Notes: generated from the sequence alone by a model not told the origin. A stretch of 64,000 nucleotides of DNA from Ceratothoa steindachneri (GCA_963969495.1 OZ018321.1:69701035-69765034), one strand, 5' to 3'; counted from the first letter of the stretch, positions 11,251 to 22,926 are shown. Numbers and translations are program-made.

Positions 11251-11960
11251 ATAGAGGTATATTTTACTTTTAAGATTTCTTAATGAGCTGGTTAAGAGTA
11301 TGTATGTTTTTAATCGTTGAAGCTAGCTTGGTCTCTCGTCTTTTGGTCCTCTAAATGTTTTTTCATCTGTTAGTACTGTCTTTTGTAAATAGTTTATTAA
11401 CACGCGAGAGAGAGCTGATTGCTCCGTAGTTTGTAAGGTCTTTTTGATCACTTTTTTTATGTGTAGAAGTATTATTATTACATTGTGCCAGTTCAACTGA
11501 ATCTTGCCTTGTTTAAGATATTCAGTGAAGGAACGAGCTCGTTTGTCCACAATAACACTTACAGTGATTCTTTCAGCAAGTTCAAAATGATAATGTCTTG
11601 ACTTTGCTGCTTTGTGGCTCTTAATTTGATTAATTACAATTTCAATTTATGATCAGAGAACGGCCATGACATTATTAAGTCTTGTTGGTTGGTTGTTTTA
11701 TGAATGGTGTTGTTGCTTGAGTACAACTTTCTTATTTCACTTCATTTCTTTTACTTATTCGTCCTCGAGCCTGGATGATTGTACCATCTTCCTCTATTTT
11801 AGATAATATGTGAGACTTTCTTTTTTGAAGTCTTTTTCGCCATTTTCTATCCTTTACTTTTTTGATGGTGTCTTTAAGAATAGTTGCGCTATATTTTCTG
11901 AGATCATCTCTGTTACTTCTTAAGTAGCTTGTTTAATTCTACTAGTAAAATATGTTGATA
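11251..11960 (-). pseudogene. RTE-clade reverse transcriptase fragment
   Basis: Minus-strand blocks from about 11,950 downwards are 'ATILKDTIKKVKDRKWRKRL' and 'SKIEEDGTIIQARGRISKRN' (linker before the RT), then 'WHNVIIILLH' followed in another frame by 'HKKSDQKDLTNYGAISSLS' and 'RVNKLFTK', then 'FRGPKDE' and 'IKNIHTLNQLIKKS'. This order and wording (HKKGD...NYR.ISLLS...KLFT...TI..LI) is typical of RTE-type elements. The fragment stops at 'NIPL', before the catalytic blocks, where Jockey-like sequence begins. Several stops and frameshifts show it is dead. Confidence 0.75.
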
Positions 11961-12976
11961 TATTCACATTAATAACTACAGATTCAAATACTAGACAGTA
12001 TTTAAATATGAAAAAATTAAAAAGTATACGAAGAGTTAGAACTTTTTCCTAAATAACATATTGTAAATTTCTTTAAATTCGTATAAGATTACTAGACTTA
12101 ATGGTACATATATTTATTCCCTTTTTTCAGCGCTTTTCTAATAAATCAAATTTTATTTCCAGCAGCTTATGTGACACTTCCATCTGCTGCACTTTCCAAT
12201 AAATAGAACGATATCGTTTATGAACGAGGGTTACTGCTATTGGCATTCACTTGCTGAAGTTATTCGGCCATTACTGGCAGCATATTTCGTCATATCAATG
12301 TCACCAAATAGTCTCTTATAAACCTTTTATTTTACTGGTCTATTTTTCCATTTCTGAAGAGTATTGGATGGTGATATATTAATAGTTCGCATTCGTTTTA
12401 TTCCATTTTGAAGTATTGGAGATAAATTTAGCTTTTATTGATAAATGTTTCTGTTTAGCTTATGAAGGCTATTAGGGAACTTATTCTGGAGTAGGCGTGT
12501 GCAGCATATTATTTGTCTATTATTTTATTGATCCAATATTGTGATCTACCCTGAAAACTTTCAATTGAGGGATTACGATTATTAGTTAGCCAACTCGAAT
12601 AAAAAGGCTTTGAGGGAATCGCTCCATCGAATGGTGCTGCGTCCCGAGAATGTGCTCGATTCGGAGACGATCGAAAACGAAATGAAGCCGTTGAGGCACA
12701 GGGGTTGATTAGGTGAAGAGGTCAAGTTGTCAACCAGGTGGAATAAATACCAGCTAAAAATCTTTTTCTTTCATTCACTAGGATTCCGACTCCACATTCA
12801 TTGGTAAAGGAGGAAAGAATATATCAAAACGCTCCGAAGATGATCGAATAAGATCGAAAGCTCAGCAATTTAGTTTGTTTTTTACCAAACCTATTCATTT
12901 AAAACCCATTAGAAGAATAGAAAGTTGCCAAAGGAAATTAACTAAGGCGAAATACACCATGGTCTACCCATCTACA

Positions 12977-13028
<52 letters not shown>

Positions 13029-13783
13029 TATAATATATTTTTTTAAAATATATACATACATATATGTATCGCATGGAACGCATATGCACCATGGAACTAA
13101 GCTAAATGCAATTATGTCCCTCTGTATATCATAACTACATTTTTGAAGTTTCTTCCTTATATTCAATCTGTTTGTGTGATGTAACTGAATGTTCTTCCTC
13201 ACTATCAATCTCCTTCCCACAAAGTAGAGTCAGTGTGCATCAACGCCACTAAGAAAAGGCCATCCACCATTTTGTCCACGCGCAATTGACCATTCATAGC
13301 GATGTGCTGTGGGATCTTGTCTCGGCAGGGCTCATAACCCTTACTATTTCTCCCTCCCTCCACACACAATATCCTTCCTTCCCTCTTCAGTCAATCATCT
13401 AAGGGGTGTGTGGTGGAACATGAGTAACTCTGCTGCAGCTGAAATCTGAAGGATTGCGTGTCCTCAGCTCCCTCACATCCCTGCTCCAGGAGATGCCCTC
13501 ATTGTTTTTCGCTTTAAATTTATAAAAAAAAACAAATAAGCTTGTCTTGCAACCTTTTAAGCCATCATACTTTTGTATGGTGGAGGAATTGTAAGAGATA
13601 ATCTTCAATGGATGAAAGAAAATGAAATTTATTTCTGAGTGGAGACCTCTCCTTTTATTCAAATAAGAATCCCACTGTGGGATTCTAAATGAACTAAAAC
13701 GGTAGTAATCCTAATCCTTGTGTAGAATTTTGCCTTTTTTACTTTGAAGATGCATTCAATATAGCGACATTATTTAGCATTGA
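11961..13783. other. AT-rich stretch with one short GC-richer island
   Basis: No gene is recognised. Bases 12,590-12,710 are GC-richer and give an open frame reading 'KALRESLHRMVLRPENVLD' and 'ETIENEMKPLRHRG' before a stop. I cannot name it; it could be a remnant of a mobile-element ORF or of an exon. Confidence 0.35.
12979..13040. repeat. (TA)n microsatellite
   Basis: Uninterrupted TA repeats from 12,979 to about 13,021, followed by impure TA/CATA repeats. Confidence 0.9.
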
Positions 13784-13794
13784 TTAACGCTAGA

Positions 13795-13822
13795 AAGGCC
13801 AAGGTGTCGAAATCAACACCTT
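13795..13822. repeat. left terminal inverted repeat of the piggyBac element
   Basis: Contains GGCCAAGGTGTCGA, followed by an imperfect palindrome (AAGGTGT...ACACCTT). It pairs with 17,612-17,639. Confidence 0.85.
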
Positions 13823-14311
13823 GCAATTTTTCATCTCTTTTGTGAGTCCTAACTAATGCATATAACTCACTATGTTTCTATGACAATTATTATTTTCTTA
13901 TGAAGTTATTCAAACGCAAACTTTTAATTTTTCAATTTTTAGAATTTAATAGGAATATGCAAGTTAACCTCGGAAGTCCAAGGTGTCGAAAACGAAACCA
14001 TTTATATTTTGCTAATACAAAATGAGAACATCATATTATTTCCCCTAATTTATATTTCAGTGAACATTACATAATGGGATGCAATAAGATGTGGGTGAAG
14101 CCTATTTGTGGGTGGAGCATTAATAACATTTCGTAGTGTGGTGCAATAAATTGTGGGCAGGGTATTCTTATTTTTCTAGAAATTTCCATGGAAATTTCCT
14201 TTCAAGTCTTAAGTGCTTTTAGTATTTATTAATTATCCTCAGTTACTTGTTCACGACCGTAGAAATCTGTCCTGTAGTAGAACCTGATAGCCTAAACTTT
14301 TCTTCATAAGA

Positions 14312-15608
14312 TAAAGGGTGTTCCATTAAGACGGGTCGAAGTTACCAGTACATAAAAGTGTTATTGGTGAGAATTTATTAATTTCACTATTGGATCATAT
14401 TATTTGAGTCCTGGCAATAATGTTTGAAAAATAATATCGCCTAAATGTCTACCAAGGTTTCAGCAGCACACCTCAACTCGATGGTCAAAATTTTTAATGG
14501 CGTCTCTGCATAGGTGCTCCGCGATCTCACCAATATGCCTTATTATCTCATCTTTCAGCTGTTAAATTGTTATTGGCTTGTTGGCATAGACCTTACTTTT
14601 GAGATTGCCCCAAAGGACGAAATCTGAAGAGGGCAAGTCACACAATCGTGTTGGCCCATTGACCTCGCTGTTTCGAGAGATAGGAACTTCTCAATCAATA
14701 AAGCCATTGTTTCATTGGCTGTGTGGCATGTGGCGCCGTCCTGTTGAAACCACAAATCTTCGACATCCATAGAATTCAATTCAGGACATAAAAAGTTGGT
14801 TATCATGACACGGTATCGCTCGCCTGTAACCGTAACAGAGTTGCCGACATCATTTTCGAAGAAATACAGCCCAATGATTCTGCTAGCAAATAATGCACAC
14901 CAAACAGTGACCTTTTGTGGATGCAGTGGATTTTCAACAATCTTCTTGGGATTTTCATCAGCCAAAATGCGACAATTCTGCTTATTAACGAATCCACCAA
15001 GATGAAAATGGGCTTCATCACTAAAGATGATATTTTGCAAAAAATCATCATCGGCTTGTCTTTGCTCGTGTACCCAATTGACAAATGTACCGCGCTTCGA
15101 ATGGTGAGCAGTCTTCAGTTCTTGTGTCAATTGAATTTTGTAAGCGGGTAGAGACAAATATTTTGTCAAAATTCGATGTAACGTTGTTGTGGAGAGGTTC
15201 AATTCCTGAGCGCGATGACGAATAGAGGTGCCTAGATCTTCGGTCACATTATTGCGCACTGCAGCAATGTTCTCAGCTGAACGGTGTAAACGAGCACCTA
15301 ATGGCGTTTTCGTATCTGCCACCGACCCCGTTTGTTTGAATTTATTAACAATTTTCCCAATTGCACTCTCGGTTGGTCGATTATTTTGATTAAATACATC
15401 TCCAAGTGCCTGAAATGTGTTTCTGTTTGAACGTACATATTCGTAATAGGCTTCAAAAACTTTAATACGTTGTTAGATTGTTAATCTTTCCATGGTTGAA
15501 ATTGCCAAAGACGGAAGTTGTTAAATCTGAAAGAAAAAGAAAAAAATCATTAGACGCTTAAACTTAACCCACATTTAAAATTGGTCCAAGTTATTAGAAC
15601 ACCCTTTA
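14312..15608 (-). mobile_element. mariner transposon (DD41D/rosa-like), complete length
   Basis: TA (14,312-14,313) is followed by AAGGGTGTTCC; the right end in reverse reads AAGGGTGTTCTAATAACT and is followed by TA (15,607-15,608). The 1,293-bp length is normal for a complete mariner. The transposase lies on the minus strand. It inserted into the piggyBac element just upstream of that element's transposase, so it is the younger of the two. Confidence 0.92.
14467..15493 (-). pseudogene. mariner transposase, DD41D-like, lightly damaged
   Basis: A start at 15,493 gives MERLTI, then a stop at codon 7 (TAA, probably from CAA), then 'QRIKVFEAYYEY', the first helix-turn-helix. The long open part (15,322-14,570) holds 'RHRAQELNLSTTTLHRIL' (second helix-turn-helix), catalytic Asp in 'IIFSDEAHFHLGG', 'PQKVTVWCALFA' and the second Asp in 'WFQQDGATCHTANET'. 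A one-base shift after 'LIEKF' moves the reading to 'CDLPSSDFVLWGNLKSKV', which carries the third Asp about 39 residues after the second; I compare this with the DD41D spacing of the rosa group. A further stop follows. With one nonsense codon and one frameshift near the third Asp, it is among the best-kept genes here, but inactive. Confidence 0.9.
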
Positions 15609-15630
15609 TTCATATATATATACCTAGATT

Positions 15631-17321
15631 ATGTCTTCAGGTAAAGATAATTGTATTTCAATTGATAAAACAATCGACATTCTGTGGGATTCTGGTGACG
15701 ATATAAGTAGTGAAAGTGAAGATGAAGAATATTCAACTAATCATAATAACAGTCAATTTGAATCAATTGAATCTTCAGACTCTTGCTCAGAAGACGAACA
15801 AGAATCATCAGTTCTTAAATCCGTTACATTGGATAAAAGCTGAAGATATTGGTACACTAGAATGGAGTAAAATGGAGAGCTCTCACGAAAGCAAGCCCTG
15901 GCAGTTCAAGAAACGCATCAGTATTCAAATCTAATACAGGTTTCACACGAGCCTTGATAAATGATGTTTGAAAATCTCCATACATGGTATGGAAATCATT
16001 TATTGATGAGACAATGCTAAGGAAAATTCTCAAATGTACTATTGCAGAAGCAAAAGAGTGCAATCTTGATAACTCTATCACTTTGGAAAAATTGGAAACA
16101 TATTTTGCATTGGAATAAGCTCGAGGAATATATGGTAAGGGCCACAGTGCTGACTTTCTTTGGAGCAAACTTTATGGTCCTGATATTTTTCGAGAAACGA
16201 TGTCTCGAAGACATTATAAAGAGATCAGAAAACATCTGCACTTTGTTCTAAAAGGTACGAGATCAGAACGTATAAGTAATGATAAATTTACCCATATAAG
16301 AGACATTATTGAGGCATTTGTTCAAAATTGCAGAATAAATTATACTCCAGAGTTTATTGAGCCTAACAATAGATGAACAACTTTTACCGATGAAAAATCG
16401 TTGTCCTTTATTGTATACATGCCAGAAAATACAGATAAATTTGGCATCAAATATTTGATCTTAGCTGAAGTGAATTCAAATTATGTTGCCAATATAATAC
16501 CGTATCTCGGTGCACAAGAAAATGAATCAAGAAATAGACTACCTCTTGTGGAAAGTGTTGTGCTGAAGATCACAGACACAATAAAAATAAATGGCTATAA
16601 TAAAACAACAGACAACTTATTCACAACAATTGAACTTGCAAGAAAACTTCAGGATCAAGGGATTTCCATAGTTGGTACAGTTTGTTCAAACAGCAAGCAT
16701 CTGTCCAAGGAAATGACTGCCTATAAAAAGGGAGGACGTTACAATAACAAATTTTTCTTTGATGAAGAAAGCGGATGCAAGTTTGGGAATTATCAGTGCA
16801 AAGATAATAATTCTGTACGTTTGCTTTCCACAATGCATTCAGCTCTAACAGTTTCAGAAGATGCTAAAAAGAAGCCAGATGTGATAAATTTTTATAACAA
16901 CAATAAAGTTGGCGTCGATGCTGTTGACCAAATGGTACGAAAATATAGTACACATTGTGCAACAAGGCGCTGGTCGGTTGGAGTTTGATAAAATATTTTA
17001 GACATAGCAGCCCTCAATAGCTTGATCATTTATAAGAAAAAAACTGGCAGTAAATAAGTCGGAAAAAATATATTCTTGAACTCATCGAGAATCTTCATTC
17101 TGCCTATGTTTGGAAAAGAAAAAAGTCATCCTCACATGTTGAAAATGAAGCTGAAGATCACACCCCACTCCCCAAAAAGAGAAGAAAGTGCTTCAGTCAA
17201 AAGGGTAACAATGCAACTGTCACTACATGTAAATTGTGCGAAAAACCGACCTGCGGGAAGTGTTCAGAAAAAGAAACACGAATCATCAGCGCCACATGTA
17301 AAAAATGCAATCTGAAAATAT
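15631..17321 (+). pseudogene. piggyBac-type transposase (DDE_Tnp_1_7), degraded
   Basis: The start MSSGKDNCISIDKTIDILWD is followed by an acidic Ser/Glu-rich N-terminus. The core needs several frames: 'SFIDETMLRKILKC', 'YFALE', 'DIFRETMSRHYKEIRKHLHF' and 'IRDIIEAF'. The long open part (16,401-16,988) has the first catalytic region ('FIVYMPENTDKFGIKY'), the second Asp in 'NKTTDNLFTTIELARKL', and the third in 'NNKVGVDAVDQMVRKYS' followed by 'RRW'. The C-terminus ends with a Cys-rich domain, 'CKLCEKPTCGKCSE' and 'CKKCNLKI' (17,229-17,318), which binds zinc and recognises the ends in piggyBac proteins. Several stops make it non-functional. The mariner ends only 23 bp before the start. Confidence 0.9.
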
Positions 17322-17611
17322 AGTATCTTCTCATTTTAAAAATCCATTTTCATTCATATTTCTGACTTTTAATTTTCATAAAATGATAATATCATGTATT
17401 CAGGGGGGATTGAGCACATATTAGCTTTTAGATATTCTTTATTCACCAATTCGCAAAAGTTATATATAATATACAATGGCTTCCCCAAACAATATTCCTG
17501 GCTGCGCCATTGATATTATCATAGGACTAAGTGCCCATAATCTATCTCTTTTAGTTCAGATATTCAACCCTAAAATTTTGAAAATATACTTTGAAAAAAA
17601 TAAAAATTATT

Positions 17612-17639
17612 GGTTGTGTCGAAATCGACACCTTGGCCG
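17612..17639. repeat. right terminal inverted repeat of the piggyBac element
   Basis: Contains the perfect palindrome GTGTCGAAATCGACAC and CCTTGGCCG next to the altered TTAA site. Confidence 0.87.

Positions 17640-17732
<93 letters not shown>
17640..17732. repeat. (TA)n microsatellite at the piggyBac end
   Basis: About 90 bp of TA repeats starting exactly at the right TTAA-like target site of the transposon. Confidence 0.93.
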
Positions 17733-17735
<3 letters not shown>

Positions 17736-18178
17736 TAGTTTTAAATTTATTGCATTATTCTTGTCATTATCATTTTTATACATTATTTCTCCCAGCGAAA
17801 TTTCCCTTCTCTCATATGTTCCCTTCCTACTGAAAATTTTCAGTGTTTAGATGCCGTTTGTACTTTCAAGAGAGATGGGATACCTACATACAAAGTTAAA
17901 TATCCTTCAAATTAGGTAAAAGGGGAATTGAATACTGTGTATGTTGGATCCGTCATATATTTTAGCTCGGCAATGTAACCAAATAAGCTTATTAGAAGAG
18001 GTTTCCTAAGCACATGTGCATTTCGATTTTAATGATAAATCATCCAAACATTCAAGAAACAGGGCGTTATTTATCTTCACTGAAGCATTCTAACGACTTG
18101 AATATGTATATTAATGATATAGGCTGGTCTTTTTAAATGAAAGTAGATGGGAGATGTCTAATTTTAATCAATTGACAA

Positions 18179-18307
<129 letters not shown>

Positions 18308-18311
18308 TGAT

Positions 18312-18829
18312 GGTAGGTAGCAAGGACTTCTACCTCAGAGAAGCTAGGTCCTACAGGCGAGATCCTCCAGAAGGTTATGGAGTCTGTGGATGACTGTGAG
18401 TTGAAAACTCGCAGACATGTCGTGCTCGGGATGCTCCCGAGAAGAGGTCCAAGCCGGATCGCTCACTTGAGGAACGTCTCATTGAACAGACGACTAGCAG
18501 ATTTATGTATGGCGGAGAGGGTGTTTTTGTCGACCTCTACCGCATCTTTATGGTAGAAACGATCTCTACCAAAGGGATGGGCTGCAGCTTTCATTTACAG
18601 GAAAGGCTGTTCTCTCAAACCTGATACAAGATTTCGTGGAGCGGACTCAATGGACGGTCCATCCCAGAGTGAAGGCCGACGTACGCCAGTACGCCAAAGT
18701 CACCCATGGAACGACCTTCGCGGAGGTCGCTAGAAAGGGTGCCACTACACCACCAAAACAGAATAGAGAGACAAGTAAGACGGAAAACCAAAGAGCGGAG
18801 AGAGTTCTAAATTCAAGCACTCCGTGAAA
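18312..18829 (+). pseudogene. CR1-like ORF1 with an SGNH-esterase domain, 5'-truncated
   Basis: Reading from about 18,390 gives 'RRHVVLGMLPRRGPSR' and 'NVSLNRRLADLC', then 'GVFVDLYRIF' after a frameshift, and after a further shift 'YGRNDLYQRDGLQLSFTGKA'. This order (loop before the block 'LLPR', 'LN..L..LC', 'FVDLY..F', 'D-G-x-H-L') is that of SGNH/GDSL-type esterases found as ORF1 in CR1 and L2 elements. The catalytic His of 'DGLHLS' is changed to Gln. The N-terminal catalytic Ser block is not present; the fragment begins next to the TC microsatellite. The tail is basic. The endonuclease of ORF2 follows directly. Confidence 0.72.
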
Positions 18830-21303
18830 GTTTTTCTGTTTATTGCGAGGTCAATCAGAAACAAGTTTTTTGAACTTCTTGGCCTCGTAGCGACGGAAGT
18901 ACCTGAAATGATGTCTATAACAGAGTCGTGGGTAAAAACCTCAAACCGAGATTTTGAAGGTGAATTCACGATTCCAGCTTACCAACTCTTCCAAAAAGAT
19001 AGGCCAGACAGAGAGGGTGGCGGTTTGATGTTGTATGTCAAGGATACCCTCAAATCGACGAACTGCAACATTGTATCCGACCACGAGCTACTAGGAGTTG
19101 ACTTAGATATAGGTCTTGCCTAATACAGGACCCTGCTGCTTTACAGACCCCCTGCCCAACTCGTTGAAAAGGAAGGGGATCTGCACCGGCTACTGGGTGA
19201 ACTTGTTCAAGACAGTGTGTCTATCGCCATGGGTAATTTCAATACCCAAGTTGACTGGGAAGGTAGAGTTCCCTGTGGCAAGAACGCACTATTCCTGCAG
19301 TTCGCGAACAACGAGTTCCTGACTCAATGGTTGAGAGCACCCATGAGAGGCAATAATACCCTTGACTTGGTTTTCACCTCTGAGGATGACATAGTTGATG
19401 ATCTCTCTGTAGGCGAAGAATTCGGTGGCAGTGATAACCAACTAGTCAGATTTATAGTCAAGATCTCCAAGGTAGAGTCTGCGACTAGTAAATCGAGAAA
19501 ACTTGATTTAAGAATAGCAGACTTTGCAGGTCTTCGTGCTAGATTGACTGATGCGAGGCTATAAGTGTGCGAGGATTTTGAAGTTTGTGGAATAGATTCA
19601 AATCTACGGTCATGAGTCTTCAATCACGATTCATCCCTTTGAAAAGACTTCGCCGGTCTTCTGTTCAACTAAAGTGGTTTAATCGAGAAATTGTTCAACT
19701 GCTGAGGGAGAAGATAACGGTCTACGCGCAGGCAAAGATTTCTAGATACTTTGAGGAGTACCGTAGGTTAGCAAGGAGAGTGTACTTCAGCAGAAGGGCA
19801 GCAAAGCGTCCTGAGGAGCTCTCATTGGTAAGCCCTTGCAAGGAAAATCCCAAGGAGTTCTTTGGTTATGTAAACAGCTGTAAACCAATCCATCGCACGA
19901 TTGGCCCTTTAGTGAATGAGGAGGGGGCATTAAACCACTCAGATGCAGAAAATGCTAACTTCTTGAACGAGTACTTCTCTTCAGTGTTTACTGAAGAGTG
20001 TGGTCCCACCCCTAGCCCACAGATTCTTACTTGGGGGAAAAGCTGGAGGAAATGGACTTCCCCTAAAGAGAAATAGAAAAAAGATCACTGATATAAATAC
20101 GAATAAGTCCACTGGCCCGGACGGGTTTCTCCCCAAATTGTTGAAAGAAGTGCGCGATCAAGTGTCACTACTTCTGAGCACAATCTTCAATATATGAATC
20201 CAGAACGGATGCGTTCCTAGAGACTGGCTTGAAGCGGAGGTAACTCATATCTTCAAGAAAGGAGACCCTAGCCAGCCCTCGAACTACCCATTAGCTTAAC
20301 CTGAATAATTGGTACACTTATGGAAAGCATAATGGTGGACAACATGACGTCATATTTAGAGTCTAAATTGCGGTTGAGGAGTACCCAGCACGGGTTCCGA
20401 AGGCGACGGTCATGCCTACCAAATCTTGTGGAATTCTTTCACTTCATTTTCAGTGAACACGATCGGGATAAGGTGGTGGATGTTATCTACTTAGACTTTC
20501 AAAAAGCCTTCAATAAGGAACCACACCACGGCCTCCTCCGTAAAATGCGTGCGCTGGGCATAGACGGAAATGTAGCAAGTTGGATAGAGAGCTGGCTAAG
20601 TGACAGACGGCAACGGGTGGTGTTAAATGAACAGGCTACTGAGTGGGTGTCAGTTACTAGCGGTGTTCCTCAAGGTCTTTCTTTGGATCAATACTCTTCA
20701 TGATCTACGTCAAAGATATGGAGGGTGACATGGTGGCGAAGATTTCTAAATTTGCCGATAATACCAAGCTTAGTATGAACGTCGCAAAAGAAGGAATTAC
20801 TGCCCGCCTTCAAGCTGATCTTAGAAACATTGGGAGGTGCTCGGACACGCGGCACAAATGCCTTTTAACGTGACAAAATGCAAAGTGATGCATATCGGCT
20901 ACCGAAACCCCCAATCTCAGTATATCCTTAAAGTCATTGCTTTTGCATCCACCAACACTGAGAAGGACTTGGGTTTAACTATCACTAGTAATCTCAAGTT
21001 CTCGAGGCAGTGTATAGAGGCGGAGAAGAAAGCCCAAAAGAAGGTGGGTTATATATAGCGACAGTTTAGGTATCGGAACAAGGAGATAGTACTAGGTTTG
21101 TATAACTCCCTTGTCCGACAATTTTGGAGTCTTTGGTTTCGAAAGGATATTGCAAGATTAGAACGTGTGCAAGCCAGAGCAACCAAACTGATTCCCTCTA
21201 TCAGGCACAAGACTTACGAAGATAGATTACGAGAATTAGACTTGTTATCGCTGGAGACCCGGAGAATGCGTGGTAAGCTTATCGAAGTGTTCAAAATACT
21301 TTG
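18830..21303 (+). pseudogene. CR1-like ORF2: endonuclease and reverse transcriptase
   Basis: The endonuclease region (18,830-19,560) has 'ARSIRNKFFELLGLV', the catalytic Glu in 'MMSITESWVKT', 'PDREGGGLMLYVKDTL', 'MGNFNTQVDWEG' (in place of GDFN) and 'NTLDLVFTSED'. The linker (19,585-20,060) has 'RFIPLKRLRRS', 'KWFNREIVQLLREK' and 'NEYFSSVFTEE'. The RT has 'NKSTGPDGFLPKLLKE', 'QHGFRRRRSCLPNL', 'VVDVIYLDFQKAFNKEPH', 'SVTSGVPQG' and 'KFADNTKLS' (FADN at 20,751-20,762, where FADD is needed). The C-terminus 'VQARATKLIPSIRHKTYEDR' is diagnostic of CR1/L2-type elements. Multiple stops and the lost catalytic Asp show it is dead. The 3' end runs to about 21,600. Confidence 0.88.
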
Positions 21304-21689
21304 AGTCTTCGACATTGTAGACTACAGGGATATTTTCCAGCTTAGCCAAAGCAGAACAAGTAACTACGGCTACAAACTTTAACTGAAGCGTTACTAGCGT
21401 GATCACTGTGGGATTTTTTCACATATAGCATCTGTGGCACTTGGAACGCACTTCCAGTGAAAGTTGCCAACAGAAATTCTGTTGAATTGAAAATTGAGAC
21501 TAGACAAAGTCTTGAAAAATAGCCGCTTACAGACTTGAAGCGTGGCGCGAGTGCTCTTTTAGAGCGTCAATCTGATACTTTAGAGGACTGCGCCTGCTCA
21601 AGTGTTCACTCAAAGTTACCCTCTTGAATGGATCGTAAGGTCTATTAGGATACCTCTTTTCTTTATTACACTCTGTCTCTTTCTCTCTC

Positions 21690-22345
21690 CCTCTCTCTCT
21701 CTCGAATCCGTTGACTTAGAAAAAGACCTGCTGATTATAATCTCGGAGGCCCTTAAAATATCGAAACAATGCGCAGAAGCTTGTAAAAAAGCAAACCGAA
21801 TGCTAGGATATATTGCTCGGAATTTTACTTTCATATCGAAAGATATAATCCTGCCACTATACAAATCGCTCGTGCGCCCACACCTCAAATATGCGGTTCA
21901 ATTTTGGTGTCCCTCCCTAAACAAGGATATGACGCAGTTAGAAAGAGTGCAACGTCGGGCTACTAAACTAGTTCTTGAAAACCGAAACAAACCGTACGAA
22001 GATAAACTCCGCTCATTAAACATACTATCACTTGAAAGTAGACGATTATGTGGACAATTGATTAAGGTATTCAAAATCTTAAAATGATTCAATAGTATTG
22101 ATTACAGACTATTGTTCGAGATGGACGAAAGGGCCAACACACGCAAAAATGTTTTAATATTAGTGAACAAGCGATTTAACTCTACTATCGCTCAAAATTA
22201 CTTCACGTTTAAAATCACGCAAACGTGGAATAGCCTGCTTAACCGTAGAGTAGAATGCACGTCAGTTAATATGTTAAAAAACTGACTTGATGAGTATTTC
22301 AATAGTGTAAATATAACGTAGTAGCAGCATAGAAAAAAACGTCAT
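21690..22345 (+). pseudogene. second CR1-like reverse transcriptase, C-terminal fragment
   Basis: An open frame starting after a short TC repeat reads 'SVDLEKDLLIIISEALK', 'CAEACKKANRMLGYIARNF', 'LPLYKSLVRPHLKYAVQFW' and 'QRRATKLVLENRNKPYEDKL', then a stop. It duplicates the end of the CR1-like gene just upstream but is clearly divergent, so it is a separate 5'-truncated insertion in the same orientation. After the stop, a C-terminal region ('ITQTWNSLLNR' can be read near 22,220) and an A-rich 3' end ('aataaaataaaatgaaatgaac') follow. Confidence 0.87.
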
Positions 22346-22589
22346 ACGAAATAAGGAGTTGGGAATAAAATAAAATGAAATGAACAATAAAAAGATGTCA
22401 GTGACGCCTCCCTGCATGGAGTGAATATGAATTCCCCTTTTCTTTTTCTGTCTGTCCTATAAGTATATTATTTTAATCACTAGCAGGCAAAGACTGCGGG
22501 AGAAAAGAGTACTGTCCTATCAACCTTCCCCCCCTGCCCTGGTTTGAAGAAGTGTGTTCGTGTATTTGAAGGATAGCTGAACCTGCATG

Positions 22590-22835
22590 TCAAGGGTAGA
22601 GATGCAGATAAGTGTGTACCGTAGAATTGAAATAATTAGAAGAGGCATGCAAAGAAAGGTCAAATGCTACACATGTAGATAAATGTGTACCATAGAATAG
22701 AAATATTTGTTTTAAAAATCATGTAAAAAATATATATACAAAGGGTACACCTGTTGATAAGTGTGAACCTTAAAGTTGAACTAGTTAAAAAAAACAAAAA
22801 AAAACAGCATGTAAAAAAATGCAAGATACACTAAC
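22590..22835. repeat. imperfect tandem repeat, three units of about 80 bp
   Basis: Units begin with 'gatgcagataagtgtgtacc', 'gtagataaatgtgtacc' and 'gttgataagtgtgaacc', each followed by 'tagaa/aagttgaa', an A/T tract and 'catgcaa/catgtaaaaa'. Confidence 0.6.
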
Positions 22836-22926
22836 GTTAGAAAGTGGTAGTAAACATCTTCTGTCAGCGAACTGGCCTTGAGTGGATCTTAGGGTCTTTG
22901 CTGGTCCTTGTTTCTGTTGTTTTGTA

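Larger units (their letters stand above)
13784..17643 (+). mobile_element. piggyBac-type transposon carrying a nested mariner
   Basis: The left end is TTAA (13,784-13,787) followed within 10 bases by GGCCAAGGTGTCGA. The right end, read in reverse, has CGGCCAAGGTGTCGATTTCG, then TTAT (17,640-17,643), probably TTAA altered where a TA microsatellite grew. TTAA is the piggyBac target. A palindrome GTGTCGAAATCGACAC lies just inside the right end, an imperfect counterpart lies inside the left end, and a third copy of 'ccaaggtgtcgaaaa' lies at 13,978-13,992. Between the ends are a 5' region, a 1.3-kb mariner and a piggyBac transposase. Without the mariner the element would be about 2.56 kb, normal for piggyBac. 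Confidence 0.87.
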
